Below, piece after piece: positions 45,995 through 55,577 of a DNA stretch of 64,000 nucleotides. The notes below the pieces were generated by a model. That model saw only the letters and a list, made by a program, of their open reading frames with translations. It had not been told where the DNA came from and searched no databases. Made by a program: the position numbers and the translations under genes. This DNA comes from Streptomyces sp. NBC_01276 (lineage in GTDB: Bacteria > Actinomycetota > Actinomycetes > Streptomycetales > Streptomycetaceae), in contig NZ_CP108443.1 in NCBI RefSeq assembly GCF_041435355.1, positions 248,001 through 312,000 on the forward strand, in the 5' to 3' direction. Numbering within the stretch: the first letter of the stretch is position 1; each line of letters starts with the position of its first letter.

Positions 45995-46005
45995 GCGCTC
46001 ACCTT

Positions 46006-46080
46006 AACGCAGGAATGACTTGCGTTTGTGTCGCGATCTTCCTTACAGTCACCTAACGCAGTCGCCGACTGCGTTAGGTG
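46006..46080. promoter_or_regulatory. TetR operators, one a perfect 31-bp palindrome
   Basis: At 46050-46080, CACCTAACGCAGTC and its exact complement flank GCC (14-bp arms). At 46006-46026, AACGCA-N9-TGCGTT repeats the core. The sites cover both divergent promoters of the TetR and MFS genes. Confidence 0.88.
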
Positions 46081-46144
46081 CTCAGGTGTATCGCCGTCCG
46101 CGTCGACCGTGGCCGGGCGCAACTGACGATCGAGAGGAATCTGC

Positions 46145-47614
46145 ATGACCGCATCGCCTGTGGCCGTGGGCGGTCGACCCAGCCGGGACGTGCTGCTCAC
46201 GGTGACCTGCCTGGGCCAATTCATGGTCCTGCTCGACAACACGATCGTGGGAGCGGCGCTGCCCGATATGCAGCACCGGCTGCACGCTCAGCTGACCGGT
46301 CTGCAATGGATCGTCGACGCGTACGTACTGCTGGTGGCGATGCTGCTGCTGTCCGGCGGAATCTTCGCCGACCGTTTCGGCCGCAAGCGGGTGTACCTGA
46401 CCGGCGTGGCGGTGTTCACCGTCGCCTCGGTGCTGTGCAGCCTCGCGCCCTCGGTCGGCTGGCTGGTCGCCGGCCGGGTGCTGCAGGGCATCGGGGCCGC
46501 GGCGCTGAGCCCTGCCTCGCTGGCTCTGCTCGTGGCCGCCCATCCCCTGCCACAAGAACGGGTCAAGGCGATCGGGCTGTGGGCCGGATTCAGCGGCATC
46601 GGTCTGGCCGCAGGCCCTGTGGTCGGCGGCGTGCTCACGGAAGCCTTCGGCTGGCCTGCCATCTTCCTGGTCAATCTGCCCATCGGGGCGGTCCTGCTGC
46701 TGGTCGGCCTGCGCCACCTCGGCGAGTCCCGCAACGTGGGCGCCCCCGCGATCGACATCCCGGGCACGGTGCTGTCCGTGCCGGCGGTGGGGGCACTGAC
46801 CTACGGGCTGATCGAGGGGGGTGCCCGCGGCTGGACGTCGCCGGTGATCCTGGGCAGCTTCGCCGCCGCGGCGGTCCTCCTCGCCGCCTTCCTCGCCGTC
46901 GAAGCGCGTCGTACCGCTCCGATGCTGCCGCTGCGCCTGTTCCGCCAGCGGCTGTTCACCGTGTCCAACACCGCCATGGTCGTGGTGGGGTTCGCGCTCA
47001 TGGGCTCGTCGTTCTTCTTCTCCCAGTTCTTCGTGTACGTCCAGGGCAGCTCGATCCTGCGCGCCGGCCTGCAGACCCTCCCCGTCTCCGTCGCCATGGT
47101 GATCGTCAGCCCGTACGCGGGCCGGCTCGCCGCCCGCTACGGCTTCCGCGTCGTGGTCACCACCGGCCTGGCCCTCGCCGGGCTGGGACTGCTGGCGCTG
47201 GGCACGGTGCACGCCGACACCGGTTACGGGAACGTGTGGTGGCGTCTTGGAGCCGTCGGTACCGGCTTCGCCCTGACCCTGTCTCCGCTGACGGGCGCCG
47301 CCATTCAAGCGGTCAGCACGCAGGAAGGCGGTCTCGCCTCCGGCATCAGCGGTACCACCCGGCAGATCGGCGCGGTGCTCGGCGTCGCGGTACTTGGGGC
47401 CGTCGTCCACACCCGGCAATCCGGCGGTGCCTCCTTCGAGACCGGCCTCAACAGCGCTTTCGTCGCGGCCGGCGCCGTCACCTTGGCCACCGCCGTGTTC
47501 ACCGGCCTGTGGCTGGCGAGGCCCGGGCCCGTGGAAGGCTCCGCCGGACGGCGACGTCACACCGATCCGGATGCGGTCACCACCTCGAACAACAAATCCA
47601 CGAGCAGCCATTGA
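46145..47614 (+). CDS. DHA2-family MFS drug exporter (EmrB/QacA type)
   Basis: A 489-residue transporter with 14 predicted helices. Signature motifs: FMVLLDNTIVGAALPDM (motif D1 of helix 1), FADRFGRKRVYLTG (motif A) and GIGLAAGPVVGGVL (motif C, typical of antiporters). Start ATG 46145 with AGAGGAA upstream. Control by the divergent TetR is supported by the palindromes. Followed 62 bp later by an alpha/beta hydrolase that may be co-transcribed, a common pairing of export and inactivation. Confidence 0.92.
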   Translation: MTASPVAVGGRPSRDVLLTVTCLGQFMVLLDNTIVGAALPDMQHRLHAQLTGLQWIVDAYVLLVAMLLLSGGIFADRFGRKRVYLTGVAVFTVASVLCSLAPSVGWLVAGRVLQGIGAAALSPASLALLVAAHPLPQERVKAIGLWAGFSGIGLAAGPVVGGVLTEAFGWPAIFLVNLPIGAVLLLVGLRHLGESRNVGAPAIDIPGTVLSVPAVGALTYGLIEGGARGWTSPVILGSFAAAAVLLAAFLAVEARRTAPMLPLRLFRQRLFTVSNTAMVVVGFALMGSSFFFSQFFVYVQGSSILRAGLQTLPVSVAMVIVSPYAGRLAARYGFRVVVTTGLALAGLGLLALGTVHADTGYGNVWWRLGAVGTGFALTLSPLTGAAIQAVSTQEGGLASGISGTTRQIGAVLGVAVLGAVVHTRQSGGASFETGLNSAFVAAGAVTLATAVFTGLWLARPGPVEGSAGRRRHTDPDAVTTSNNKSTSSH

Positions 47615-47676
47615 CAGCGACGCCCCCCGCCTGCTCCGGTCCTACCGGGACGTCCCCTTGGAAAGTGAGCAAACAG

Positions 47677-48531
47677 ATGCAACCGACGTTCGTACTGGTT
47701 CACGGAGCCTTTTCGAACTCCTTCTCCTTCGCACCACTCCAGGCCGAGCTCGGCCTCCTCGGACACCGGTCGGTCGCCGTCGACCTGCCCGGCCACGGAT
47801 TCCAGGCGACCTACACGCACGCCTACCAGACCCCACAAGATCCCGAAGGGCTCGCCACGGCACCCGGCTCGATCAAGGGCGTCACGCTCGCCGACAATGC
47901 CGCGCACCTGATCGGGATCCTGGAACGGGCCAAGCGGAACGGGCCGGTGATCCTCGTCTCCCACAGCCGCGGCGGGATCACGGCCACCGCGGCAGCAAAC
48001 GCCCGCCCGGATCTGATCGACCGCATCGTCTACGTCTCCGCCTGGGCCCCGGTCGACCTCGACGTCAACGGCTACTACGCCGAGCCGGAGATGGCCACGG
48101 TCGACCCCGCGACCTTCGCCTCGGCGCTCGTCGGAAACCCGGCCGAACTCGGCCTGCTCCGCGTCAACTTCCGTACCGCTGACCCGGACGTGCTCGCGGC
48201 GTTCAAGGCGGCCTTCATCGCCGACGGCACCGACGAGCAGTTCCTCACCTTCCTGAACACCTTCCAGCCGGACGAGAACCTGGACGCCGGCGCCTCCACC
48301 GACCGGGCACGGGCCGAGACATGGGGCCGCATCCCCAAGACGTACATCCGCCTGGCCGACGACACGAGCCTGCCCCTCGCCGTGCAGGACCGGCTGATCC
48401 GCGAGGGCAACGAGCTGACGCCGGACAACCCGTACGACGTCCGCACGCTGGCGGGCAGCCACCTCAAGTGGTTGGTCGACCCGGAACCGGCCGCCCGCAT
48501 GCTGGGCGAACTCGCGGCACCGGCGAGATAG
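47677..48531 (+). CDS. Alpha/beta-hydrolase downstream of the exporter
   Basis: A 284-residue hydrolase starting at ATG 47677 (a GTG at 47665 is possible). FVLVHGAFSNSFSF holds the oxyanion HG, the nucleophile Ser is in VSHSRGG, and the His lies in AGSHLKWLVDP. It resembles salicylate-esterase/EstC-like hydrolases. The S-H-S-R-G-G elbow is canonical. Co-oriented with the MFS gene and likely in its operon, so it could inactivate the exported compound. Substrate unknown. Confidence 0.87.
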   Translation: MQPTFVLVHGAFSNSFSFAPLQAELGLLGHRSVAVDLPGHGFQATYTHAYQTPQDPEGLATAPGSIKGVTLADNAAHLIGILERAKRNGPVILVSHSRGGITATAAANARPDLIDRIVYVSAWAPVDLDVNGYYAEPEMATVDPATFASALVGNPAELGLLRVNFRTADPDVLAAFKAAFIADGTDEQFLTFLNTFQPDENLDAGASTDRARAETWGRIPKTYIRLADDTSLPLAVQDRLIREGNELTPDNPYDVRTLAGSHLKWLVDPEPAARMLGELAAPAR

Positions 48532-48607
48532 CCGGGGGCACGACGAGCACGGCCCGCTCCGTCGCCGGACGGGTTCACCGGCGACGGATGTTGGACAGCA
48601 TCGGTGC

Positions 48608-49717
48608 ATGTACTCCGTGAAGACCCTCCTGACGGCCGCGGCGACGCTCCTCACCCTCGCTGCCCCTGCCGCCCCGCTCCCCACCGCTCCGGCCGTCGCG
48701 TCCGGCGCCCTCCAACCCACCGCGACGCGCCCGTGCGACGGCGCCCCGACCTGTTACGTCGACGTGACGGTGGCGCAGGTCTGGGTGAGCCCCGAGAAGG
48801 TACGGCCCGTGGACGCTCCCGCGACCGCCAATCCCGCGGACGTCCGCGGCTGGTTGACGGCCATGTCCCTGGACGAGCGTCGTGACGTGGCGGGCGAGAC
48901 GCAGGCGCTCCACCAGGCGCAGGTGACCGTCGATCAGACGGTGTGGCACGGTGGCCTCCTCTGGGACCACGTATGGGTGCACGGCCAGCCCACTCCCAGG
49001 GACGAGACGGGCCGGGGCGCCTACCCGGGCTGGATCCCCGACCGGCAGCTGACCTCCGATCACCGGCGGCCACCCGCCGGTACACACGAGGAACGCGTCG
49101 CGCGCCCCACGGCCCGGGGCTTCACCACGGCCCGGGCCGCCCTCTCGGCCGCCGGGGCGGGGCAGGCGGTCGAGTACTCGTACAACACCGCGTTCCCGGT
49201 GAAAGCCGGCCCCCTGCCCGGCCTGGTCACCGCCTACTCCCACAGCGGTGCCCGTGTGTTCTTCCGGGCCGGTGACCTGAAGGAGGTCCCGGCCTCCCCG
49301 AGCGGCGAGGACGTGGTCGACGCCGCACGCACCTTCCTGGGTCTGCCCTACCTCTGGTCCGGCACTTCCGGACTCGGCTACGACTGCTCCGGCCTGACCA
49401 GCCAGATCTACTCCGCCCTCGGCCTGACGATCCCCCGGGACGCCCAGCCGCAGTTCGACGCGGGTGGCGGACGGCCGCCCGCCGGTTCGGCCGTCGGGGT
49501 GCGCATCACCGACACGAGGGACCTCAAGCCGGGGGACATCGTCGCCTTCCGCCCCGCCACCGGTACCGAGGTCACCCACGTCGGAATCTACTCGGGGACG
49601 AAGAACGGCGAACCGATGATGATCAACGCGCCCCGAACCGGTGACGTGGTCCGGGAGGAACCCATCGGCTCCACCGGCCGCGTGTACGTGGGCGCCACCC
49701 GCTTCTTCACCCGCTGA
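48608..49717 (+). CDS. Secreted NlpC/P60 cell-wall peptidase
   Basis: A 369-residue exported protein: signal peptide to about residue 32 (LLTAAATLLTLAAPAAPLP), a central SH3-like region (about 45-240, VDVTVAQVWVSPEKVRPV and YPGWIPDRQL) and a C-terminal NlpC/P60 domain. Catalytic Cys260 is in LGYDCSGLTSQ and the His is in VTHVGIYSG; a third residue follows in MINAPR. The enzyme would cut peptide stems of peptidoglycan. Start ATG 48608. Isolated gene. Confidence 0.9.
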   Translation: MYSVKTLLTAAATLLTLAAPAAPLPTAPAVASGALQPTATRPCDGAPTCYVDVTVAQVWVSPEKVRPVDAPATANPADVRGWLTAMSLDERRDVAGETQALHQAQVTVDQTVWHGGLLWDHVWVHGQPTPRDETGRGAYPGWIPDRQLTSDHRRPPAGTHEERVARPTARGFTTARAALSAAGAGQAVEYSYNTAFPVKAGPLPGLVTAYSHSGARVFFRAGDLKEVPASPSGEDVVDAARTFLGLPYLWSGTSGLGYDCSGLTSQIYSALGLTIPRDAQPQFDAGGGRPPAGSAVGVRITDTRDLKPGDIVAFRPATGTEVTHVGIYSGTKNGEPMMINAPRTGDVVREEPIGSTGRVYVGATRFFTR

Positions 49718-49860
49718 CGCTGACGCGGGCGCAGCGCCTTCGTCGACCGGTGAGGCGGTGAGCCGCCGGTGAGGGAGTGGTGAGCGCTCCGAACGAGAGT
49801 GACGCCGTCGACGGGGCCCATCGGGGGCGCGGCACGAACACATGGCAGAGGGGTACGGAC

Positions 49861-50643
<783 letters not shown>

Positions 50644-50665
50644 ACCACGACGGCCGGCGCGCACC

Positions 50666-50703
50666 GCCGTCTCCCCGGTCCGGTACCGGCCCGGGGAGAC
50701 GGC
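50666..50703. terminator. Terminator hairpin between SDR and RidA-like genes
   Basis: A 13-bp stem (GCCGTCTCCCCGG with CCGGGGAGACGGC) with a 12-nt loop lies between convergent genes and can end both transcripts. Confidence 0.82.
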
Positions 50704-50728
50704 CGTAGCCGGTGGTCGCCACCAGCAA

Positions 50729-51238
50729 TCAGGAGCGCGGTGAGACCTTGACGATGGCCTCGATCTCCACGAGCTGTTCGGGGACCGACATGTCGGATAC
50801 ACCGACGATGGTGTCGGTCGTGCGGTGGTTGCCGACGTACTCCTTGTGCAGTCTGGCGGCCGTGTCGAAGTTCTTGCGGAGGTCCTTGGTGAAGATCTTC
50901 ATGCTGATGATCTGGCTGCGCGGGACCCGGTAGTGCGCGAGGACCTTGTCCAGGTTGTCGAAGGACGTGCGCACCTGCTTCTCGAAGTCGCCGGCGCCCA
51001 CGAAGTTCCCGGCCGCGTCATGGGACACCTGCCCCGAGATGTAGATCGTGTCCCCGGCCCTGATGCCCTGCGAGTACCCGTAGGACTCCTCCCACGGCAC
51101 CCCGAACCCGAAGTGGTCCCAGCCGCGGCGCGCCTGGTCCTGCGCGCTGGCCCCCTGCAATCCTGTGAAGGTGATCATCGCGGCCACGACCGCGGCCACC
51201 ACGGCGCCGATGCCGAACCTGCGCCTTGACTTGGTCAT
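50729..51238 (-). CDS. Exported RidA/YjgF-like protein
   Basis: A 169-residue protein starting at ATG 51238. Residues 1-33 form a twin-Arg-like or Sec signal peptide (MTKSRRRFGIGAVVAAVVAAM, ending GASAQ). The rest is a YjgF/RidA domain: YGYSQGIRAGDTIYISGQVS, FEKQVRTSFDNLDKVLAHY and LVEIEAIVKV. The Arg that RidA uses for imine hydrolysis lies just before V-x-V near the end; here that position seems to be Asp (TDTIVGV), so RidA-type deaminase activity is doubtful. RidA proteins are normally cytoplasmic. Confidence 0.85.
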   Translation of the reverse strand: MTKSRRRFGIGAVVAAVVAAMITFTGLQGASAQDQARRGWDHFGFGVPWEESYGYSQGIRAGDTIYISGQVSHDAAGNFVGAGDFEKQVRTSFDNLDKVLAHYRVPRSQIISMKIFTKDLRKNFDTAARLHKEYVGNHRTTDTIVGVSDMSVPEQLVEIEAIVKVSPRS

Positions 51239-51359
51239 AGCTCTCTCCCTTGCGTCCCCAGCGGAGCCTGTGGAGTCCCGACGCTCCCACGACGGAAGGG
51301 AGAACTCCTCGTACGGGAATCGAGTGGACGCCACCTGAGCCCCTGCGATCCTGTGTCCC

Positions 51360-51869
51360 ATGGGTGAACAGGTCGAGAGGGTCGATGAGCAGGATCGCGT
51401 CGTGGCGGTCGCCGACCGTGGAGACGCGATTCGGGAACGGTGGCTGCACCGCGTCGCGACGACGGTGTGCCGCGACGGCGACGGAAGGATCCTCGTGCAC
51501 CGCCGCCCGGACGAGGTCTCCCGCTTCCCGGGGCAGTTCAACTGGATGCTCGGTGGCGCCGTCGACGTCGGTGAGTCGTACGAGGAAGCCGCGGCCAGAG
51601 AGCTCACAGAGGAGCTCGGAGTCCACGCTGCTCCCCGGTTCGTGCTCAAGTTCCTGTGCGACGGCGTGATCAGCCCCTACTGGCTGGGCCTTCACGAGGT
51701 CGTCATCACGGAACCGGTGCGGCCCGACCCCACGGAAGTCGCCTGGTTCGACTGGCTGACCGAGCCCGAACTCGAAGACCTCGTCCGCCATCCCGGATTC
51801 ATCCCGGACGCCCGCGAGGCATTCGACCGATATCGAGCCCTGGGCGCCCCGCATCACCGCTTCGGTTGA
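51360..51869 (+). CDS. NUDIX hydrolase
   Basis: A 169-residue hydrolase with a complete Nudix box, GGAVDVGESYEEAAARELTEELGV (G-x5-E-x7-R-E-x-x-E-E-x-G). Upstream strands TTVCRDGDGRILVHRRPDEVSRFPGQFNWML are typical of IDI-like/YfcD-type members. The C-terminal EVAWFDWLTEPELEDLV region closes the fold. It could hydrolyse nucleotide derivatives or isopentenyl-type diphosphates. Start ATG 51360. Stand-alone. Confidence 0.9.
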   Translation: MGEQVERVDEQDRVVAVADRGDAIRERWLHRVATTVCRDGDGRILVHRRPDEVSRFPGQFNWMLGGAVDVGESYEEAAARELTEELGVHAAPRFVLKFLCDGVISPYWLGLHEVVITEPVRPDPTEVAWFDWLTEPELEDLVRHPGFIPDAREAFDRYRALGAPHHRFG

Positions 51870-52192
51870 GGGCTGCCCCCCCCGCGCACACCCGGCCCGG
51901 CCGGCCGAGACGATGCCGACACCGGCCGAGCGCGCGGAGAAGGCGCAGGCAGAAGCGTGCAGATGTGGCTGGCGACCGCCCTGGACGGCTTCTGCCCGAT
52001 GTCCGTCGACGCCGAGCTGGACACCGGCCCCGTCCGGACGGTAACCGGTGCCCCCGACCTGTCACCAGGCTCGGCGGACCTGCGCGCGGTGGTCGATGCG
52101 CGGCTGCGCAGGCGTTGGTCCCTGACTCCCCTCCGCGCGCGTGCCCCCTCTCCCCGTGCCGGGCAGAGGGGGTACGGTCGTGGGGGCCGGCG
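51870..52192. other. Intergenic stretch with fragmentary coding signal
   Basis: A short plus frame (MWLATALDGFCPMSVDAELD and onward, near 51963-52140) has plausible codon bias but no ribosome site or known motif. It may be a gene fragment. The hairpin at 52141-52175 ends minus-strand transcripts. Confidence 0.35.
52141..52175. terminator. Hairpin terminating minus-strand genes
   Basis: GTGCCCCCTCT pairs with AGAGGGGGTAC (one G-T pair) across a 13-nt loop, 18 bp beyond the small overlapping frame. Confidence 0.55.
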
Positions 52193-52387
52193 TCAGTGGG
52201 TCGGGTCGTCGGCGGGGGTCGCCCGTCGTGCCGTCGCACGGGCCAGGATCACCGCCGGGCCGTCGTCGTCCCCCTCGTCACCGGCCGGGCCGGACGGGGT
52301 GTCCGGGGTCACGGTGGTGGCGTCGACGGGTCCGCTGGCCGGGTCGTAGCCGAACGTGTTGCGCGGCTGTTCTACAGGCAGGTCCAC
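52193..52387 (-). CDS. Possible 64-residue protein overlapping the secreted-protein gene end
   Basis: A minus-strand frame starts at GTG 52387 inside the last codons of the secreted-protein gene. It encodes MDLPVEQPRNTFGYDPASGP, an acidic GDEGDDDGP stretch and TARRATPADDPTH. Third codon positions are nearly all G or C, like real genes here. No motif is recognised. It may be a coupled small protein or the tail of a decayed gene. Confidence 0.3.
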   Translation of the reverse strand: MDLPVEQPRNTFGYDPASGPVDATTVTPDTPSGPAGDEGDDDGPAVILARATARRATPADDPTH

Positions 52388-53049
52388 TTGCTGGAGCCTC
52401 CGTACTGGAGATAGCCCTTGACCTGGGTGCCGTCCGTCGCGGTCGCGTACCCGCGGGCTTCCAGGCGGTACGGCTTCTGGCCGTACCCGGCGGGGTGATT
52501 ACACCAGACCATGAAGATGGTGTCGTTGTGCTGGGCGGTGGTCTCCGGCCCGACGACGGAGCCGGTGAACCGCGCCCAGCCGCCGTTGTCCCAGGCGAAC
52601 TGGCCGTTGGTGTGCTGGACGCGGAAGCTGCCGGAGCAGTCCTGGTTGGTGGTGCCCTGGAGGTCGCCGAGGTTCCAGTCCCGCAGGCCGCCGACGTACA
52701 GCGTGCACAGGAACGCGCCGGCGGCGTTCGCGGCGGGAGTGGCCGTCTTGCCGCTGGTCTTGGCGGCTTCTATCGCCCGCGCGGAGTCGACGAGCTTCTT
52801 CGGGAGGTAGTTGGCGGGGTCCTTGGCCCTGGGGTCGGACAGGTCCAGCGTCGCCGACTGGTAGGTGTTACCGGCGCCGTCGTAGCCGTAGTGCATGACG
52901 GCGCCGGTGGTCGGCCGGGCCGTACCGGCGGGCGCCGTCTTGGCGGAGGCGTCGGCAGAGGGGGCGGGGGTGGCAGCGCTCGCTCCGGACGCCAGCGCCA
53001 GTACGAGCCCGAGAGACGAACCTGCGGTGGCCAAAGCGGACATACGCAT
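52372..53049 (-). CDS. Secreted protein of unknown function with Cys pairs
   Basis: A 225-residue exported protein starting at ATG 53049. The signal peptide covers residues 1-25 (LGLVLALASGASAA). A flexible Ala/Thr/Pro linker to about residue 48 leads to a compact C-terminal domain. That domain has four Cys (FLCTLYVGGL, QDCSGSF, MVWCNHP, KWTCL) and many aromatic and Asn residues (DNGGWARFTGSVVG), as in small secreted beta proteins. No enzyme signature. Possibly an inhibitor or matrix protein. Confidence 0.75.
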   Translation of the reverse strand: MRMSALATAGSSLGLVLALASGASAATPAPSADASAKTAPAGTARPTTGAVMHYGYDGAGNTYQSATLDLSDPRAKDPANYLPKKLVDSARAIEAAKTSGKTATPAANAAGAFLCTLYVGGLRDWNLGDLQGTTNQDCSGSFRVQHTNGQFAWDNGGWARFTGSVVGPETTAQHNDTIFMVWCNHPAGYGQKPYRLEARGYATATDGTQVKGYLQYGGSSKWTCL

Positions 53050-53402
53050 GAACAGCTCCTAGTGCCGCGATCCGCGGGAGCAGGGTGCGCCCGGTGTGGC
53101 GGCAGGGCAGGGACGTTAGGCCAACGCGTGGCCGATTCCCAGGACGGCCCGCCGGGTGGCCGGATCGCGGGGGAGAGTGTCCGATTCCGGGAGGGAAATC
53201 ACCGCTGCCCGTTCCGTCCATTGAGATGGGCGGCGTCCACGGGTGCCCCGGATGTCGGGGTTCCGTCTCGGACAGCGCCCCTGTGGTGCTGACGCGGGGC
53301 CCCGCCCACCCTTGGCCTGACCCGAGCCCGACCGACGGCCGAAACGCCAACGCCGATCCCACCCCTGGCGGAGGCTCCGACACGGACACGCCACCGGCCG
53401 TC
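53050..53402. other. Intergenic stretch, no gene supported
   Basis: I see only low-complexity frames here. It holds the promoter of the secreted-protein gene and the 3' end of the TetR transcript. Confidence 0.5.
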
Positions 53403-54071
53403 TCAGTGGGCGGCGAGGAGGCCGTCCACCAGGGCTCGGAGACCGTCCAGGTAGGTGTCTTCGGCGGTCAGCGGCGCCCAGCGGTCCGCGATCTGTGCCA
53501 AGCGGGGTACCTCTCGCGGGTCGAGGTCGGCGAAGACGTGCTCCCGGTAGGTCGCACGGTCGTCGTCCGCGCGCCGCCGCGCCGCCGTCACCCGGACCAC
53601 GATCTCTCCGGCGGTGTAGTACCAGATCGCACGGTAGCCGTGCACGGCCCGGTCGGGGGAGAGGCCGGAGGCGACCAGACCGTCGACGATCTGCTCGACG
53701 AACCACAGCGCGGACGTGGACATCAGGTCGTCGGCCGTCAGTACCTCCACGATCCAGGGGCAGGCGGCGAGCGCCTCGTGGACGGCGGCGGCCGCGACGA
53801 TGACCCGCTCGCGGGGGTGGGCGGGAAGTTCCGGCCGGTGCAGGGTGCGTGCGGCGTAGTCGTCCAGCAGGAGGACGAGGAGTTCTTCCTTGTCGCGGAC
53901 GTGGTGGTAGAGCGCCATCGGCGTACTGCCGACCTCGGTGGCCAGCCGCCGCATGGTCAGCCGGTCCACTCCTCCCTCCGCCACGATGCGGCGGGCTGTC
54001 TCGATGATCTCCTCGCGGGAGATCCGGGGAGGTCGGCCCAGGGTTTTGCGGGGTGCGGACGGTTGCGGCAT
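53403..54071 (-). CDS. TetR family regulator of the second MFS locus
   Basis: A 222-residue regulator starting at ATG 54071. HTH: ISREEIIETARRIVAEGG, LTMRRLATEVGSTPMALYHHVRDKEELL. The C-terminal domain (PRERVIVAAAAVHEALAACPW; HGYRAIWYYTAGEIVVR) is of the TetR_C_1 (tetracycline repressor-like) type. Divergent from an MFS exporter whose start codon lies inside a palindrome, so tight repression is expected. Confidence 0.92.
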   Translation of the reverse strand: MPQPSAPRKTLGRPPRISREEIIETARRIVAEGGVDRLTMRRLATEVGSTPMALYHHVRDKEELLVLLLDDYAARTLHRPELPAHPRERVIVAAAAVHEALAACPWIVEVLTADDLMSTSALWFVEQIVDGLVASGLSPDRAVHGYRAIWYYTAGEIVVRVTAARRRADDDRATYREHVFADLDPREVPRLAQIADRWAPLTAEDTYLDGLRALVDGLLAAH

Positions 54072-54092
54072 GTCCCCATCATCTCCCAGGTG

Positions 54093-54121
54093 TCGACAAC
54101 GGCGCGCCTGGCCGCTAACTT
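54093..54121 (+). promoter_or_regulatory. Promoter for a leaderless exporter mRNA
   Basis: A -35-like TCGACA (54093-54098) and a -10-like TAACTT (54116-54121) are separated by 17 bp. The ATG at 54129 lies 7 nt after the -10 element, so transcription would start at or near the start codon. Confidence 0.5.
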
Positions 54122-54139
54122 TTCTTACATGTATAGAAA
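54121..54139. promoter_or_regulatory. TetR operator covering the exporter start codon
   Basis: TTTCT and AGAAA flank a TACATGTA core. The ATG of the exporter is within the palindrome, so a bound repressor would sit on the transcription start. Confidence 0.65.
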
Positions 54140-55577
54140 CTCTCGGGGGAGGCCCGGACTGGTGCTGGCGGCAGCCGCCGTCGCCCAGTTCGTCGTCGCC
54201 CTGGACATGTCCGTGGTCAACGTCGCATTACCCGCGATCCGCACCGCGTTGGGATTCGCGCCGCTCGACCTGTCGTGGGTCGTGCACGTGTACGCGCTCA
54301 CGTTCGGCGGGTTCCTGCTGCTGGGGGGCCGCGCCTGCGACCTTTACGGCCGGCGTCGGTTGTTCGTGCTGGGGCTGGCCGTCTTCGGACTGTGCTCGCT
54401 GGCGGGCGGGTTGGCCCAGGCCCCCTGGCAACTGGTCGCCGCCCGCGCGGGCCAGGGCCTGGGCGCCGCCGCAGCCGCGCCGGCCGCGCTGGCGATGCTC
54501 ACCACCACCTTCACCGAAGGCCCCCGGCGCGTCCGTGCCCTCGGGGTGTGGAGCGCGGTGAACGCCGCGGGCGGCGCGCTGGGCGTGCTGGCGGGCGGGC
54601 TGCTGACCGAGTACGCGGGCTGGCGCTGGGTCATGCTGATCAACCTGCCCATCGTCGCGGCGGCTCTGGCGCTGGTACCGGCGGGGAGGGACGCCGGGGA
54701 GTCACCCGCCCGGCGCGAGAGACTGGACGCGCTGGGCGCCGTCCTGGCGACCGGCGGACTCGGGCTGCTGGTGCTCGGTGTCGTCCGCACCGACACCCTT
54801 GGCTGGGGCTCCCCGGTCACATGGACCTCCCTCGCCGCCGCGGCCGTGCTGCTGGCCGCGTTCGTCGTAGCCGAGTCGAGAGCCGCAGCACCGCTGCTGC
54901 GCCTCGGCCTGCTGCGCAGCCGCCAGGTCGCCGGAGCGAACGTGCTCGTGTTCCTGGCCGCGGCCGGGCAGTTCACGGCCTTCTACTTCGTGTCCCTTTA
55001 CATGCAGCAGATCCTGGGCATGGGCGCCGCGGCGACCGGAACGGCATTTCTTCCCTTCTCCGCCGGTCTGGTCGCGGGGACCATCGTGGCGACCCGCATC
55101 ACCGCGGCACGCACCCCCCGCGCATCCCTGGTGCCCGGTGCCCTGCTGGCCGCCGCGGGCCTGGCCTGGTTCGCCCGTATCAGCCCGGACGGCGGCTTTC
55201 TGACCGACGTCCTCGGCCCGTCCCTCGTCACCAGCGTCGGCGCCGGACTGGTCCTGGCCCCGGTCGCGGCAGCCGCCACCACCGGCATAGCCCCGCGTGA
55301 GGCCGGCATGGCCTCCGGCCTCATGAACAGCTCCCGCCAACTCGGCGGCTGCCTCGGCCTGGCAGCCCTGGCCACCGCCGCCGCCCACCACACCGGCACG
55401 GCCACCGACCCCGCCGCGCTCAACGCCGGCTATGCCCTGGGCCTGGCCGTCGGTGCCGCCCTCTTCGTGCTCGCGGCGGTCGTGGCGATCGGCGTGCTGC
55501 CGCGCCGGCGGGTCTCCACGCCTCTCCCGCAGTCCACCGTCTCCGCCGGCCAGCAGTTGGAAGGAACACCCTCATGA
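54129..55577 (+). CDS. DHA2-family MFS exporter with TTA codon
   Basis: A 482-residue, 14-helix exporter. FVVALDMSVVNVALPAI (helix 1), CDLYGRRRLFVLG (motif A) and NAAGGALGVLAGGLL (motif C) are present. ATG 54129 appears leaderless; GTG 54162, with GGGGAGG upstream, is an alternative start. Codon 34 (54228-54230) is TTA, so translation probably depends on the bldA tRNA. The stop overlaps the start of a cupin gene (ATGA). Controlled by the divergent TetR. Confidence 0.9.
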   Translation: MYRNSRGRPGLVLAAAAVAQFVVALDMSVVNVALPAIRTALGFAPLDLSWVVHVYALTFGGFLLLGGRACDLYGRRRLFVLGLAVFGLCSLAGGLAQAPWQLVAARAGQGLGAAAAAPAALAMLTTTFTEGPRRVRALGVWSAVNAAGGALGVLAGGLLTEYAGWRWVMLINLPIVAAALALVPAGRDAGESPARRERLDALGAVLATGGLGLLVLGVVRTDTLGWGSPVTWTSLAAAAVLLAAFVVAESRAAAPLLRLGLLRSRQVAGANVLVFLAAAGQFTAFYFVSLYMQQILGMGAAATGTAFLPFSAGLVAGTIVATRITAARTPRASLVPGALLAAAGLAWFARISPDGGFLTDVLGPSLVTSVGAGLVLAPVAAAATTGIAPREAGMASGLMNSSRQLGGCLGLAALATAAAHHTGTATDPAALNAGYALGLAVGAALFVLAAVVAIGVLPRRRVSTPLPQSTVSAGQQLEGTPS

